From an uncultured Flavobacteriales bacterium (lineage in GTDB: Bacteria; Bacteroidota; Bacteroidia; Flavobacteriales_D; Parvicellaceae), in NCBI GenBank assembly GCA_938075455.1, contig CALJHN010000025.1, positions 1 through 44,819 of the forward strand: a stretch of 44,819 bases of DNA, written 5' to 3'. Below the pieces are notes generated by a model that made no database searches, was not told the origin of the DNA, and saw only the letters and a list, made by a program, of their open reading frames with translations. Shown piece by piece: positions 8,851 through 17,650 of the stretch. A program made the position numbers and the translations under genes. Positions within the stretch are counted from its first letter, which is position 1; every line of letters begins with the position of its first letter.

Positions 8851-9633
8851 ATGAAAAATCAAGTTGAACTTTTTTTAAGGGGATTAAAATCTTATAAACA
8901 AGCGATTAAATTTCTAATTAAAAATAAATTACTTTATTTTTTTCTTTTCCCAATTGCCTTTAATTTCCTTATTTACTTTTCTGGACTTTCATTATTGAAT
9001 GATTTTAGGCTCTTAACAACTCAACATTTAGAAAACTATTTAGAAGGTTTTGGAGCATCTGAAGATTGGTGGGTTTTATTTTTAAATAAATTCTTTTCTA
9101 TTTCTATATGGTTGGTTTCAAAGGTTTTTTTCTTCTATATTTTTAGTTTATTTGGAGGCTACCTCACAATTATTTTTTTATCCCCTGTATTTACTTATTT
9201 ATCCGAAAAAACAGCTTCAATTCAAAAGGGGAAAATTTATAATTTTAATTTTACTCAATTTGTTAACGATATTTTTCGAGCCATTTTAATTTCAATTAGA
9301 AATATTCTTGTCCAACTTCTCATGGTATTTGTACTCTTTCTAATTGGATTTGTCCCTGTATTAGGGTGGGGAATTTCAATTATTTTAAATTTAACAATAG
9401 TTTCTTATTTCTATGGATTTTCTTTTTTGGACTATACCAATGAAAGACACCAACTTTCGATAAAAGAGTCTGTTAAAATAGTAAGAAGAAAAAAAGGTCT
9501 TGCAGTTGGATTAGGCTTGGTTTTTTATCTATGTTTTTTTATTCCATTATTAGGCGGGGTTATTTCCAGTTTTTTAGCAATAATCTCTGTAGTAGCAGCT
9601 ACAATTTCTTTGGAAGAAACTTTTGATAATTAA
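8851..9633 (+). CDS. EI24/CysZ-like integral membrane protein
   Basis: The protein has 260 residues and several long hydrophobic hairpins (around 20-50, 85-115, 140-195 and 210-255). It includes SRAILISIRNILVQ-like and FVPVLGWGISIILNL segments and the FYGFSFLDYTNER stretch typical of the EI24 (DUF540) family. CysZ relatives take up sulfate; most Bacteroidota members are uncharacterised and no sulfur assimilation genes are adjacent. Its stop directly abuts the stop of the convergent thioredoxin-like gene. Confidence 0.8.
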   Translation: MKNQVELFLRGLKSYKQAIKFLIKNKLLYFFLFPIAFNFLIYFSGLSLLNDFRLLTTQHLENYLEGFGASEDWWVLFLNKFFSISIWLVSKVFFFYIFSLFGGYLTIIFLSPVFTYLSEKTASIQKGKIYNFNFTQFVNDIFRAILISIRNILVQLLMVFVLFLIGFVPVLGWGISIILNLTIVSYFYGFSFLDYTNERHQLSIKESVKIVRRKKGLAVGLGLVFYLCFFIPLLGGVISSFLAIISVVAATISLEETFDN

Positions 9634-10155
9634 TTATAATAGGGTTTTAATTATTTGAATCATTGAATTAAATTCCCTTTCTTCATAAAGCCTTGTCAAG
9701 AAAACTATTTTTCCATTTTTATCTACGACAATATTTCTAGTAACCCCAGCACCTTCAATAGTAAAATCTGAAAATATTTTCCCGTCAGGATCGTAAGAAA
9801 TAGGATATGTAATTTCCATTTTCTCTATAAAAAGATCTACTTTTTCCTTTGGTTCTTTGGTGTCTATACCAATTAATAGAAAATCTTCATCTTTAAATTC
9901 TTGCCAAACTTTTTTTTCTAATTCTGGCATTTCCCTTCTACAAACACTACACCAAGACCCTGTAAACTGAATAACAACTACCTTGTTTTCTAAATTTTTA
10001 TTAGTCCAAACCTCTCCATTTCTCATATTCATTTCCAAAGTCGGAAGAGGATCACCAACATTTACTTTATAGCCTCTGTTTGTTTCGTTTTGACAATTCA
10101 CAAAACCATAAATTATTGTGAAAAGTAAAAAAGTAATGGTTTTTATTCGTTTCAT
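9634..10155 (-). CDS. Exported thioredoxin-fold protein (TlpA/AhpC-TSA-like)
   Basis: The protein has 173 residues: an N-terminal export signal (hydrophobic to residue ~20, then CQNE, not a canonical lipobox because Asn precedes Cys), then a thioredoxin fold. The CxxC centre is WCSVC (C69, C72) after VVVIQFTGS. The place normally held by cis-proline before the VVD strand reads GVTRN, with T139 instead of Pro. It probably acts in periplasmic thiol-disulfide exchange; the partner is unknown. It lies 32 nt downstream of the DUF2805 gene on the same strand. Confidence 0.85.
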   Translation of the reverse strand: MKRIKTITFLLFTIIYGFVNCQNETNRGYKVNVGDPLPTLEMNMRNGEVWTNKNLENKVVVIQFTGSWCSVCRREMPELEKKVWQEFKDEDFLLIGIDTKEPKEKVDLFIEKMEITYPISYDPDGKIFSDFTIEGAGVTRNIVVDKNGKIVFLTRLYEEREFNSMIQIIKTLL

Positions 10156-10187
10156 ATTTTTTTATCAGTTTTATTAGTTTTCTCTCA

Positions 10188-10463
10188 TTACTTTTTGCTA
10201 ATTTTGTTGCCAGAAATCTGTTTTTGTCTGGTTGATTTAAATCTAAATCCGTTTTTATCCCTTAAGTTAAGGTGTTTGGTTTTTCTCCCCTTAACTCTTT
10301 CTCGCCATTTCTTCCAGTTTTTAAGAGTCATCTCCTGCTTCATTAGCATGATTACTTGTTTTTCTGAAATATTAAATTGAAAAAAAATAGCTTCAAATGG
10401 AGTTCTGTCTTCCCAAGCCATTTCTATTATTCTGTCTTTATCTATATCGCTTAAATTCTTCAT
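10188..10463 (-). CDS. DUF2805 / TIGR03643 family small protein
   Basis: The protein has 91 residues. The pattern DKDRIIEMAWEDRTPFEAI, then FQFNISEKQVIMLMKQEM and a basic WKKWRERVKGRKTKH segment, is the hallmark of the DUF2805 family, which is widespread in Bacteroidota and marine bacteria. The N-terminal half looks like a helix-turn-helix and the C-terminal half is very basic, so nucleic-acid binding is plausible, but no function is established. It lies 6 nt after the stop of the cytochrome lipoprotein gene. Confidence 0.85.
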   Translation of the reverse strand: MKNLSDIDKDRIIEMAWEDRTPFEAIFFQFNISEKQVIMLMKQEMTLKNWKKWRERVKGRKTKHLNLRDKNGFRFKSTRQKQISGNKISKK

Positions 10464-10469
10464 TTAAAA

Positions 10470-10844
10470 CTAATTATTTTCCATTCCGTTTAATATCCAA
10501 CATTCAATTTTATCAATTAGAGTATCGTTTAAAACATCTATCAAACTGGAGTTTATTGCAGGCGTGAAATCTTCATCGTATGGCATTGTTCCTGTCTTTA
10601 TTTCAGACATAGAATGGGTAATGTTTTCAACAATACTTTCATAATCTTCTAAAATAACACCAGCAATACTATTAGTGCTGTTGTGGCAGCTTGTACAATT
10701 ATTTAAAAAAATGGGTTTGATTTCTGTTTCAAATAACTCGTTAGCTTCACAAGGCAAAGGTTCAGTAGTTTTGTCTTTGCTGCAAGAGAATAATCCCTCA
10801 ACAAATAGGCAAATTAAAAGACCGTACATTATATTTAATCTCAT
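10470..10844 (-). CDS. c-type cytochrome lipoprotein (single heme)
   Basis: The protein has 124 residues. A lipoprotein signal ends at GLFSC (Cys21). The heme c attachment motif is CTSCH (C50, C53, H54), preceded by IKPIFLNN as in many short cytochrome c domains. M87 in TGTMPYDED is a good candidate axial ligand. Two further cysteines (C32 and one in IECWILNG) could pair. It should carry electrons at the periplasmic face of a membrane. It is divergent from the DUF5777-YceI pair with only 44 nt between start codons, and these families often occur together. Confidence 0.85.
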   Translation of the reverse strand: MRLNIMYGLLICLFVEGLFSCSKDKTTEPLPCEANELFETEIKPIFLNNCTSCHNSTNSIAGVILEDYESIVENITHSMSEIKTGTMPYDEDFTPAINSSLIDVLNDTLIDKIECWILNGMENN

Positions 10845-10857
10845 GCGTTAAGTTTTA

Positions 10858-10878
10858 AAAGTTAAAAAAATTAACTTT
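10858..10878. promoter_or_regulatory. Perfect inverted repeat in the 44-bp divergent spacer
   Basis: AAAGTTAA-aaaaa-TTAACTTT is an 8+5+8 perfect inverted repeat lying between the start codons of the cytochrome lipoprotein (10844, -) and DUF5777 (10889, +) genes. Its position would let one regulator control both directions. The low complexity of the sequence keeps confidence modest. Confidence 0.35.
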
Positions 10879-10888
10879 ATAAGCAAAT

Positions 10889-11767
10889 ATGAAAGTATTA
10901 TTTAGAATAATCCTACTATGTCCATTCATATCTTTTGGAGCTCTATTTTCTCAAGAAGAATGGGATTTTGATAATAAAAATCAAAACAAACCATTATTTC
11001 TAGATACACGAGCCATAAATGGACATACGGTTAAATTACTTGAAAAAGAAGTCCTTGAACTAAGAATTACTCACAGATTTGGAGAAATAGCTACTCCCCA
11101 GTCTTACAGAACATTATTTGGTCTGGATAATTCTTCAGATATAAGAATTGGTTTAGAATATGGAATTAAAGAAAATTTCACGATTGGCGGAGGCCGCTCC
11201 AAGGGTGCTGGACCTTTTCTAGAAGTATGGGATGGGTTTTTAAAACTTGGAATTTATAAAAACAAAGAAAGAAATATTAAAATTACAGCTTCTTCCCAAC
11301 TTTTTTTCACCTCTATGCCCAGCTCCAACAACCCTACTGAATTAACCAATTTCACAAAATTAACCCACAGATTCACTTACCATAACGAAATATTATTTGG
11401 ATTTAAGCCGTCTAAAAAAATAACACTTCAAATAAGTCCCGGCTTTTTATACAGAAACTTGGTTAACCTCCAAGACAATAATTTCTTGCCTCATATTTCT
11501 TCGGTGGCTCGTATACACTTATTTAAAAAAGTCAGCCTAATCCTAGAGTATTACGCTAATTTTAACACAACAGAATTTAGAAAAAATAGTTATGTAAATC
11601 CATTTGGTCTAGGGATTGAGATAAATACTTTTGGACATGTTTTTTTATTGAACTTTGTCAATTCTAGAGGAATTGGGGAAGGCCAATTTTTACCTTACAC
11701 AAAAAGCAAATGGAGTAAAGGAGAATTTAGATTCGGCTTCACTATTGCACGAAAATTTAATACTTAA
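10889..11767 (+). CDS. DUF5777-family outer-membrane beta-barrel protein
   Basis: The protein has 292 residues with a signal peptide (ends near SFGALFSQE). Alternating strands fit a barrel, and the phrases TRAINGHTVKLLEKEVLELR, ITHRFG and DIRIGLEYGIKENFTIGGGRS are typical of DUF5777. The role is unknown. Members commonly sit beside cytochrome and YceI-like genes, as here, which hints at an oxidised-substrate or quinone-related envelope process (inference). The YceI-like gene starts 4 nt after its stop. Confidence 0.8.
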   Translation: MKVLFRIILLCPFISFGALFSQEEWDFDNKNQNKPLFLDTRAINGHTVKLLEKEVLELRITHRFGEIATPQSYRTLFGLDNSSDIRIGLEYGIKENFTIGGGRSKGAGPFLEVWDGFLKLGIYKNKERNIKITASSQLFFTSMPSSNNPTELTNFTKLTHRFTYHNEILFGFKPSKKITLQISPGFLYRNLVNLQDNNFLPHISSVARIHLFKKVSLILEYYANFNTTEFRKNSYVNPFGLGIEINTFGHVFLLNFVNSRGIGEGQFLPYTKSKWSKGEFRFGFTIARKFNT

Positions 11768-11771
11768 AACT

Positions 11772-12284
11772 ATGAAAAAATTAATATTATTTACTTTATA
11801 TATTTCAATAATATCTTTTGGAATTTCTCAAGATTTTAAAATAAACTCTTCAAAGTCTATTGTGGAGTTTAATTATCTAAGTGAAGAAGCTGTAGGAACT
11901 ATAAAGGGCGTTTCTGGAACTATTCATTTTGATATAAATAACCTGTCAGAATCTTACTTTGAAACAAAGGTTAATATTTCATCTATCAATACTTCCAACA
12001 AAACAAGAGATAAACATTTAAACGCCCCTGACTACTTCCACACCGAGAAGTATCCACATATAATTTTTAAAAGTGAAAGTCTTAAAATGGACCAAAGTGA
12101 ATTTGTATTAGTTGGTATATTGACTATTAAGGAGATTTCCAAAAATGAAGAAATTAGGTTCACTTATAAGGACAATGTCTTTGAAGGCAGATGTGTTATT
12201 TATTCCAATGATTATGAGATTAAAAAACAGAAAACTAGACTAGACAGTAAAATCCTTATAAAAATAACGGTGCCTGTTTTGTAA
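11772..12284 (+). CDS. YceI-like exported protein
   Basis: From the ATG at 11772 the protein has 170 residues and a signal peptide (MKKLILFTLYISIISFGISQ). A longer frame from 11655 lies inside the DUF5777 gene and has no signal, so it was rejected. The YceI lipocalin-like pattern is visible: KINSSKSIVEFNY, GTIHFDINNL, RDKHLNAPDYFHTEKYPHI and ILTIKEISK. YceI proteins bind isoprenoid or amphiphilic molecules in the periplasm. It is co-transcribed with DUF5777. A second YceI-family protein is encoded at 34101. Confidence 0.85.
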   Translation: MKKLILFTLYISIISFGISQDFKINSSKSIVEFNYLSEEAVGTIKGVSGTIHFDINNLSESYFETKVNISSINTSNKTRDKHLNAPDYFHTEKYPHIIFKSESLKMDQSEFVLVGILTIKEISKNEEIRFTYKDNVFEGRCVIYSNDYEIKKQKTRLDSKILIKITVPVL

Positions 12285-12332
12285 GAAAATAATTTTTGAG
12301 GAGTAATTCATTTTGTCCTTATATTTAAGTTA

Positions 12333-14864
12333 TTGAAAAGTTTAGTTATTTCCATATTAGTACTCACTGTCCCTTCTATTGTTTTAGCAATTGACAAAGA
12401 CGAGGCTCTTTATTATGCAGACTGGATAGACACAATTCAAGACAATAATTTAACTTTATCTAAGGCTTTTATCTATGAAAACCCTTCCAAGGCTTTGGGT
12501 TACATCTCTCAAGCAATAGCCAATACAGAAAACAATTTTTTAAAAGCAAAATGCTATATTCAAAAAGGAATTATTTACAATTATTCTTATTTAAATAAGA
12601 GGGACTCAGCTTTAGAAAACTTAATTGCAGCAAGAGACATTTATTTAGAAAATGATGAAAAGAAAAAGCTGATTTTTAACAATATATTAATTGCTGAAGT
12701 TTACAAAAAAAATGGAAATATAGAAAGATCAAATCGACTTTTTAAAAATGTTTTCTTGGAGGCGAAAAATATAAGTGCCTATGCTTTAATGTGTTTAGGA
12801 TATTTGGCTCAAATAGATCTTAATCCAAAAATTTTAATTAAAAATGATGATAGTCTAAATAATTTGGTCAATAACATCTGCGAACCTGAGTTAAAAGCCT
12901 ATGCCTATTTTATAAGTCATAAAAGAGCTGTAGACAATCAACTTTTTGATTTAGCTGTTCAATACTTGGATAGTGCAGAAAAGCTCTATGAAATAGATAA
13001 GTCTCATACACAATCTATTGAAATGCTCATTAAAAAAGCAGAAATTTTTGAGCAAAATAATAATCTTCAAATGGTAGTTCAGCTCAACGAATCTATTTAT
13101 GAGGAATCTATCACTCATAACTATGGAAAGGGCCTGATCTATAGCTGTTATAAACTCTCTGATTTTTTTGAATCTATAGAAAGATACGATTGGGCAAATC
13201 CTTATTTAAAATATATAAATAAGATTGAAATGTCAGAGGGAGATAGAGAGCTCAATGAAAGAATTTTATTAGCAGAGAAAGAGAAAAAGATAGATGTTGA
13301 AAGAGTTAAAACAAAAAATGAATTAAAATTTCAAGGCTACTTAACATTTATTGGATTTGGTATTGCTCTTTTCATTTTAGGAATTGCCATTTATATTTAT
13401 TTTGCATTTAAAACCAAGTCAGAACTTGCCAATAATCTTCTTTTAGCCAACACACAGAAAGAAAAGCTAAAGAAAGAAAAAGATGATTTTTTGGCATATA
13501 CGACCCACGAAATTAGAACCCCTCTTTCTGCAGTTATTTCAGCTTCTGAAATATTAGACAGAACAGAGTTAACATCTTCTCAAAAAGACCATTTAAATGT
13601 TTTGAAAAGTAGCGCTAGTAACATTCTGTTTTTAGTAAATGATATTCTAGACTTGGCAAAGCTTGAAAAGCGTAAAATCTTTTTAGAGACAATTCCATTT
13701 AATCCTGAAAAAGTCATTGAAAATGCTATTTCAATTTTAAATAGTAAAGCTTTGGACAACAACGTGAGGGTTGAATTGATTATTGGAAATAAAATTCCTG
13801 AGAATATTTTAGGGGATGCTTTTCGTTTTCAGCAAATCATAGTTAATCTTTTAGACAACGCCATAAAATATGCACCTGGTGGAGTTGCTAAAGTACGGCT
13901 TAAAAATATAAAAAATAAAACCATTGAAGTTCAGGTTAGTGATAATGGAAAAGGGATCGAACAAGATAAACTTAAGCTTATTTTTCAGCCTTATGCTCAA
14001 GAAAAAACAAATACTTCTAGACAATATGGTGGTACTGGCTTGGGTTTGGCAATTTGTGATCTTTTAATTGAACTAATGGGTGGAGAAATTAAAGTAGAAT
14101 CTAGCGAATTAGGAACAGATTTCACATTTAAAATTCCATATGAAATAGCAAAGAAAAGTGTTCTAGAAAAGAAAAATTTGGTTTATCCAATTAAAGAACT
14201 TAAGATATTGATGGCAGAAGATGACCAGCTTAATGGCCAACTATTTAAAGATTTAATCCAAAATACTGGAAATAATGTTATTGTAGACTGGGTTATAAAT
14301 GGAGAAGAAGTCATGAAAAAAATGGCTACTAACCACTACGATATCGTTTTAATGGATATTGAAATGCCCTTAAAAAATGGTTTTGAAACAAGTTCTGAAA
14401 TAAGAAAATCAGAGAATACTAAAATTAATAATATTCCCATTATTGCAATGACAGCTCATTTAGTAGAAGACGTCTTAGAGCGATGTTATCAAAATGGAAT
14501 GAATGATTGTATCTCTAAACCTTTTCAAATAGAGATGCTATTCAAAAAAATATCAGAGACGATAAAAAATATTGATTTAGGTAAATCAATGAGCTCTAAT
14601 AATAAGGGAAAGTATTTAGAAATATTCATTAGAACATTTAGAAAAGATTTTAAGGAACTAAATCAATATATTAACTCTGAAAATTTATCCCTTGTTAAAA
14701 GTAAATTACATAAAATGAAAGGCTCTTCTGCAACTATGGAATTCAATGATATTGCAGAATGTATTGCCGCTATGGAGTTAAAAAAATTAGTAGATTTAAG
14801 GGAGGATTTAAAGCTACTTAAAATTTTATTTCTTTCAAATACTAAAGAAAAATTACTATTATGA
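12333..14864 (+). CDS. Hybrid sensor histidine kinase (TPR sensor, HisKA, HATPase, REC, Hpt)
   Basis: The start is a TTG at 12333. It gives a clean signal peptide (then LAIDKDEALYYADW), and no ATG lies upstream in frame. The 843-residue protein has a periplasmic TPR-like helical region (about 30-310), a membrane helix (about 335-358), a HisKA domain with H392 in THEIRTPLSA, and an ATPase domain with LLDNAIKYAPGG, DNGKGIEQ and GGTGLGLAI. A receiver domain follows with D675 in VLMDIEMP, then an Hpt domain with H793 in LHKMKGSS. All relay residues are intact. The stop overlaps the LytTR regulator gene as ATGA, so that protein is the expected final acceptor. The stimulus is unknown. Confidence 0.93.
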   Translation: MKSLVISILVLTVPSIVLAIDKDEALYYADWIDTIQDNNLTLSKAFIYENPSKALGYISQAIANTENNFLKAKCYIQKGIIYNYSYLNKRDSALENLIAARDIYLENDEKKKLIFNNILIAEVYKKNGNIERSNRLFKNVFLEAKNISAYALMCLGYLAQIDLNPKILIKNDDSLNNLVNNICEPELKAYAYFISHKRAVDNQLFDLAVQYLDSAEKLYEIDKSHTQSIEMLIKKAEIFEQNNNLQMVVQLNESIYEESITHNYGKGLIYSCYKLSDFFESIERYDWANPYLKYINKIEMSEGDRELNERILLAEKEKKIDVERVKTKNELKFQGYLTFIGFGIALFILGIAIYIYFAFKTKSELANNLLLANTQKEKLKKEKDDFLAYTTHEIRTPLSAVISASEILDRTELTSSQKDHLNVLKSSASNILFLVNDILDLAKLEKRKIFLETIPFNPEKVIENAISILNSKALDNNVRVELIIGNKIPENILGDAFRFQQIIVNLLDNAIKYAPGGVAKVRLKNIKNKTIEVQVSDNGKGIEQDKLKLIFQPYAQEKTNTSRQYGGTGLGLAICDLLIELMGGEIKVESSELGTDFTFKIPYEIAKKSVLEKKNLVYPIKELKILMAEDDQLNGQLFKDLIQNTGNNVIVDWVINGEEVMKKMATNHYDIVLMDIEMPLKNGFETSSEIRKSENTKINNIPIIAMTAHLVEDVLERCYQNGMNDCISKPFQIEMLFKKISETIKNIDLGKSMSSNNKGKYLEIFIRTFRKDFKELNQYINSENLSLVKSKLHKMKGSSATMEFNDIAECIAAMELKKLVDLREDLKLLKILFLSNTKEKLLL

Positions 14865-15559
14865 TAAAAACTATTATTGTAGATGATGACGAACTTTGTA
14901 TCTCAATTATTGAGGATATGATTGAACAATTAGAAGAATTCTCTTGCGTGGGAACCTTTCAAAATGCATTAGATGCTTATACTTTTATTAATAATAACCA
15001 AGTAGATGTTTTATTTCTAGATGTAGAAATGCCTAAAATGGGAGGAATTGAATTATTGAAAAATTTAGAAAATCAACCTTTAGTTGTAATGATTACATCT
15101 CATGATGAATTTGCACTTGAGTCTTATGAATATAATGTTACGGACTTTTTGAAAAAGCCAGTAGAGTGGGCAAGATTTATTAAAACCGTAAAAAAAATAA
15201 ATAATAAGCTTTTTGGATTGGGGGCAAAGCTGGTTGAAAATGACGATTCAGAACATGTATTCATTAAAACAGATTCAAAACTTGTTCAATTAAAGTTTAA
15301 AGATATTTTATGGGTAGAAGCACTTGGCAATTATGTGAGAGTACATACAAAAGAGGGAAAGCACACGGTGCTAACAACAATGAAAGAACTTCAGGCAAAG
15401 CTTCCAAACAAAGACTTCCTTAGAGTACAAAGGTCATTTATTGTAAGGTTAGATAAAATAAAATCAATAGAAGACAATTATATAATTATCAATGATAAAG
15501 AAATCCATATTGGAAAGTCTTATAAAGATGAGCTAACTAAAAAATTAAACTTATTATAA
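14861..15559 (+). CDS. LytTR-family response regulator
   Basis: The protein has 232 residues. The receiver domain (1-120) has acidic residues DDD (8-10), D54 in FLDVEMP and a Lys in FLKKP. The LytTR DNA-binding domain (about 135-230) shows ILWVEALGNYVRVHT and FLRVQRSFIVRLDKI, both family signatures. It overlaps the hybrid kinase gene by 4 nt, so the kinase-REC-Hpt-regulator relay is encoded as one unit. Its stop overlaps the convergent membrane protein gene by 6 nt. Target genes are unknown; LytTR proteins bind pairs of short direct repeats. Confidence 0.93.
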   Translation: MIKTIIVDDDELCISIIEDMIEQLEEFSCVGTFQNALDAYTFINNNQVDVLFLDVEMPKMGGIELLKNLENQPLVVMITSHDEFALESYEYNVTDFLKKPVEWARFIKTVKKINNKLFGLGAKLVENDDSEHVFIKTDSKLVQLKFKDILWVEALGNYVRVHTKEGKHTVLTTMKELQAKLPNKDFLRVQRSFIVRLDKIKSIEDNYIIINDKEIHIGKSYKDELTKKLNLL

Positions 15560-16954
15560 AATTTCAAAATCATATTCACTTTCTCCTTTCCTAGCTTTGT
15601 TATAATCAGGTTTTTTTAAGAGATTTTCTTGCCTTTCCCAGTCTTCTTCCTTCTCCATTTTAATTTTTGTAAAAAAGGCCCAATACGATTCTTTACTCAT
15701 GCTATCCCAGTGAATAACTAAATTTCTTCTTTGAAGTGTTTGAAATAAATTAAAAGAAATACATAATAAAATAATGGTTAAAACTCCATTTTTTAAAAGA
15801 GTTAGTTTCTGTTTTAAAAGCTCCCCAATTGGAATTATCAATAGTGGATAATAATCAATCATTGGTCTCATCCCAAATCCTCCACCAAACCACCAGCACC
15901 ACCAACAAGAAAATAGGTAAATAGTGGTTATCAAAGTAATTACAATTGGCAATCCCCATTCGTTTTTATTTTTATACATTTTAAAAAGCCCTAAAAAAGA
16001 TAAAATGAAAATAGGACTGTAAACTAACCACCCTTTTCGGTAGCTAAAAAGAAAATTTAATATTCTTGGTCTATCAAAGTAAAACCTTTCTCCGACATAG
16101 GAATTGAATATCCAATCACCAGTAGCCCATTTCCAGTATATAAATTGAATGGAGCATACAGCTAGAACTACCAAAATTGTAAGTGCTAAAAGTTTCGAAT
16201 TTTCCCAAGACCACAACAGTCTTTTTTTAAATGACTTCCAGCTAAACACATTGAAAAGAAAACAGACTAATCCAAATATAATATTAGTTGGTCTCACTAG
16301 AAATAATAGTCCTAATATTACCCCAAAAAGTACTGCTGTCTTAAGTTCAAATTCCTCAAAAATCTTGGTAGTCAGATACATTAGAATGGAAGCTAGAGAA
16401 AACGTATAAGCATGAGACATACAAGGTTCAGTAGTAGAGTAAAAAAACAGATTACTTCCCAAAAAAACTAAACTCAATAAAATGGAAACAATTTTTTTGT
16501 CGTAAAGCCTTAATAGAATCTTACTTAAAAAGTACATGCCAATTATCAAATAAAAGACACAGGAGAATGTTAATCCAATTTCATAAACTTTAGAGAATCC
16601 GTTTGCATTAAATTCAGGATTAAGAATTGCAAAAGCATGAGCAACTAAAAAAAATGGAAGATATAAGATTGACATTCCCATAGTTGTTTTTATAACTTTA
16701 TTTCCGTTGGGAGCTGTTTCTGGCCAAAACTGGTGCTTTTCAGCATAATTAATAGTTGAATTTTTTAAAAAGTTAAATTTTAAATCTTGGTGCACAAAAA
16801 CTGCAGGTAAGTAGGAATAATAAGAGGTGACATCCCAATTTATTAATGCATTTTGTTTTTCTGCATTTTTCCAAGGTCGAACATTCAAAATTACCACTAT
16901 TTGAATTAATAATATGGCAATCAAAGTTAGTCGAACAATAGAGATTTTTTTCAA
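15554..16954 (-). CDS. Polytopic membrane protein, GT-C glycosyltransferase-like
   Basis: The protein has 466 residues and about ten membrane helices. After the first helix comes a loop with INWDVTSYYSYLPAVFVHQD; the paired acidic and aromatic residues there resemble the first periplasmic loop of GT-C enzymes such as GT39. FLVRPTNIIFG and FYFDRPRILNFLFS are further characteristic stretches, and it ends with a soluble basic and acidic tail. Similar uncharacterised proteins are common in Bacteroidota. A lipid-linked sugar transferase is the best guess but is not proven. It follows scoB by 18 nt, but a functional link with the CoA-transferase is not evident. Confidence 0.6.
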   Translation of the reverse strand: MKKISIVRLTLIAILLIQIVVILNVRPWKNAEKQNALINWDVTSYYSYLPAVFVHQDLKFNFLKNSTINYAEKHQFWPETAPNGNKVIKTTMGMSILYLPFFLVAHAFAILNPEFNANGFSKVYEIGLTFSCVFYLIIGMYFLSKILLRLYDKKIVSILLSLVFLGSNLFFYSTTEPCMSHAYTFSLASILMYLTTKIFEEFELKTAVLFGVILGLLFLVRPTNIIFGLVCFLFNVFSWKSFKKRLLWSWENSKLLALTILVVLAVCSIQFIYWKWATGDWIFNSYVGERFYFDRPRILNFLFSYRKGWLVYSPIFILSFLGLFKMYKNKNEWGLPIVITLITTIYLFSCWWCWWFGGGFGMRPMIDYYPLLIIPIGELLKQKLTLLKNGVLTIILLCISFNLFQTLQRRNLVIHWDSMSKESYWAFFTKIKMEKEEDWERQENLLKKPDYNKARKGESEYDFEIL

Positions 16955-16972
16955 TAAATTAGAGATTTAAGG

Positions 16973-17650
16973 TCATAATTGCATTTCAGGAATTTCACTA
17001 CTATTTACAATTAGCTTTCCTTTAGTAGCAGATTTTATTTCTTCAATTGTTACTCCCGGGGCTCTCTCTAATAGCTCAAATCCCCCATCAGGTAAAATAT
17101 TTAACACAGCAAGATTTGTTACTATTTTTTTAACGCAATTGACCCCTGTCAGAGGAAGGCTACAGTTTTCTAATAATTTACTTTCTCCTTTTTTATTGGT
17201 GTGCATCATGGCAACAATAATATTTTCTGCACTAGCCACTAAGTCCATAGCACCTCCCATTCCTTTCACCATTTTACCAGGAATTTTCCAATTGGCAATA
17301 TCACCATTTTCTGAAACTTCCATAGCTCCTAAAACAGTAAGTTGAACATGTTTTCCTCTTATCATTGCAAAGCTCATTGAGGAGTCGAAATAAACTGCTC
17401 CTGGAAGGGCAGTAATGGTTTGTTTCCCAGCATTAATTAAGTCAGCGTCTACATTTTCTTCCCTTGGGAACGGGCCCATTCCAAGAATTCCATTTTCAGA
17501 TTGGAACTCAACATTTATTCCATCAGGAATATAATTAGCAACAAGTGTTGGAATACCAATTCCAAGATTTACATACCAACCATTTCTTAGTTCTTGAGCA
17601 ATTCTTTTTGCAATCCCAATCTTATCTATTCCCATATTATTTGTTTTCAT
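16973..17650 (-). CDS. scoB: 3-oxoacid (succinyl-CoA:acetoacetate) CoA-transferase subunit B
   Basis: The protein has 225 residues. The catalytic glutamate is in [12 protein letters not shown] (E52 from this start). The N-terminal [17 protein letters not shown] and [10 protein letters not shown] are family signatures. With subunit A it moves CoA from succinyl-CoA to a 3-oxoacid, allowing ketone-body or branched-chain breakdown. The ATG at 17650 overlaps scoA by 14 nt. A second in-frame ATG at 17635 lies just after the scoA stop and is an equally reasonable start, five residues shorter. Confidence 0.95.
   Translation of the reverse strand: MKTNNMGIDKIGIAKRIAQELRNGWYVNLGIGIPTLVANYIPDGINVEFQSENGILGMGPFPREENVDADLINAGKQTITALPGAVYFDSSMSFAMIRGKHVQLTVLGAMEVSENGDIANWKIPGKMVKGMGGAMDLVASAENIIVAMMHTNKKGESKLLENCSLPLTGVNCVKKIVTNLAVLNILPDGGFELLERAPGVTIEEIKSATKGKLIVNSSEIPEMQL

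Noticed and set aside
11655..11771. Longer start of the first YceI-like gene
   Set aside because: It lies inside the DUF5777 coding region, and the added residues precede a clean signal peptide.
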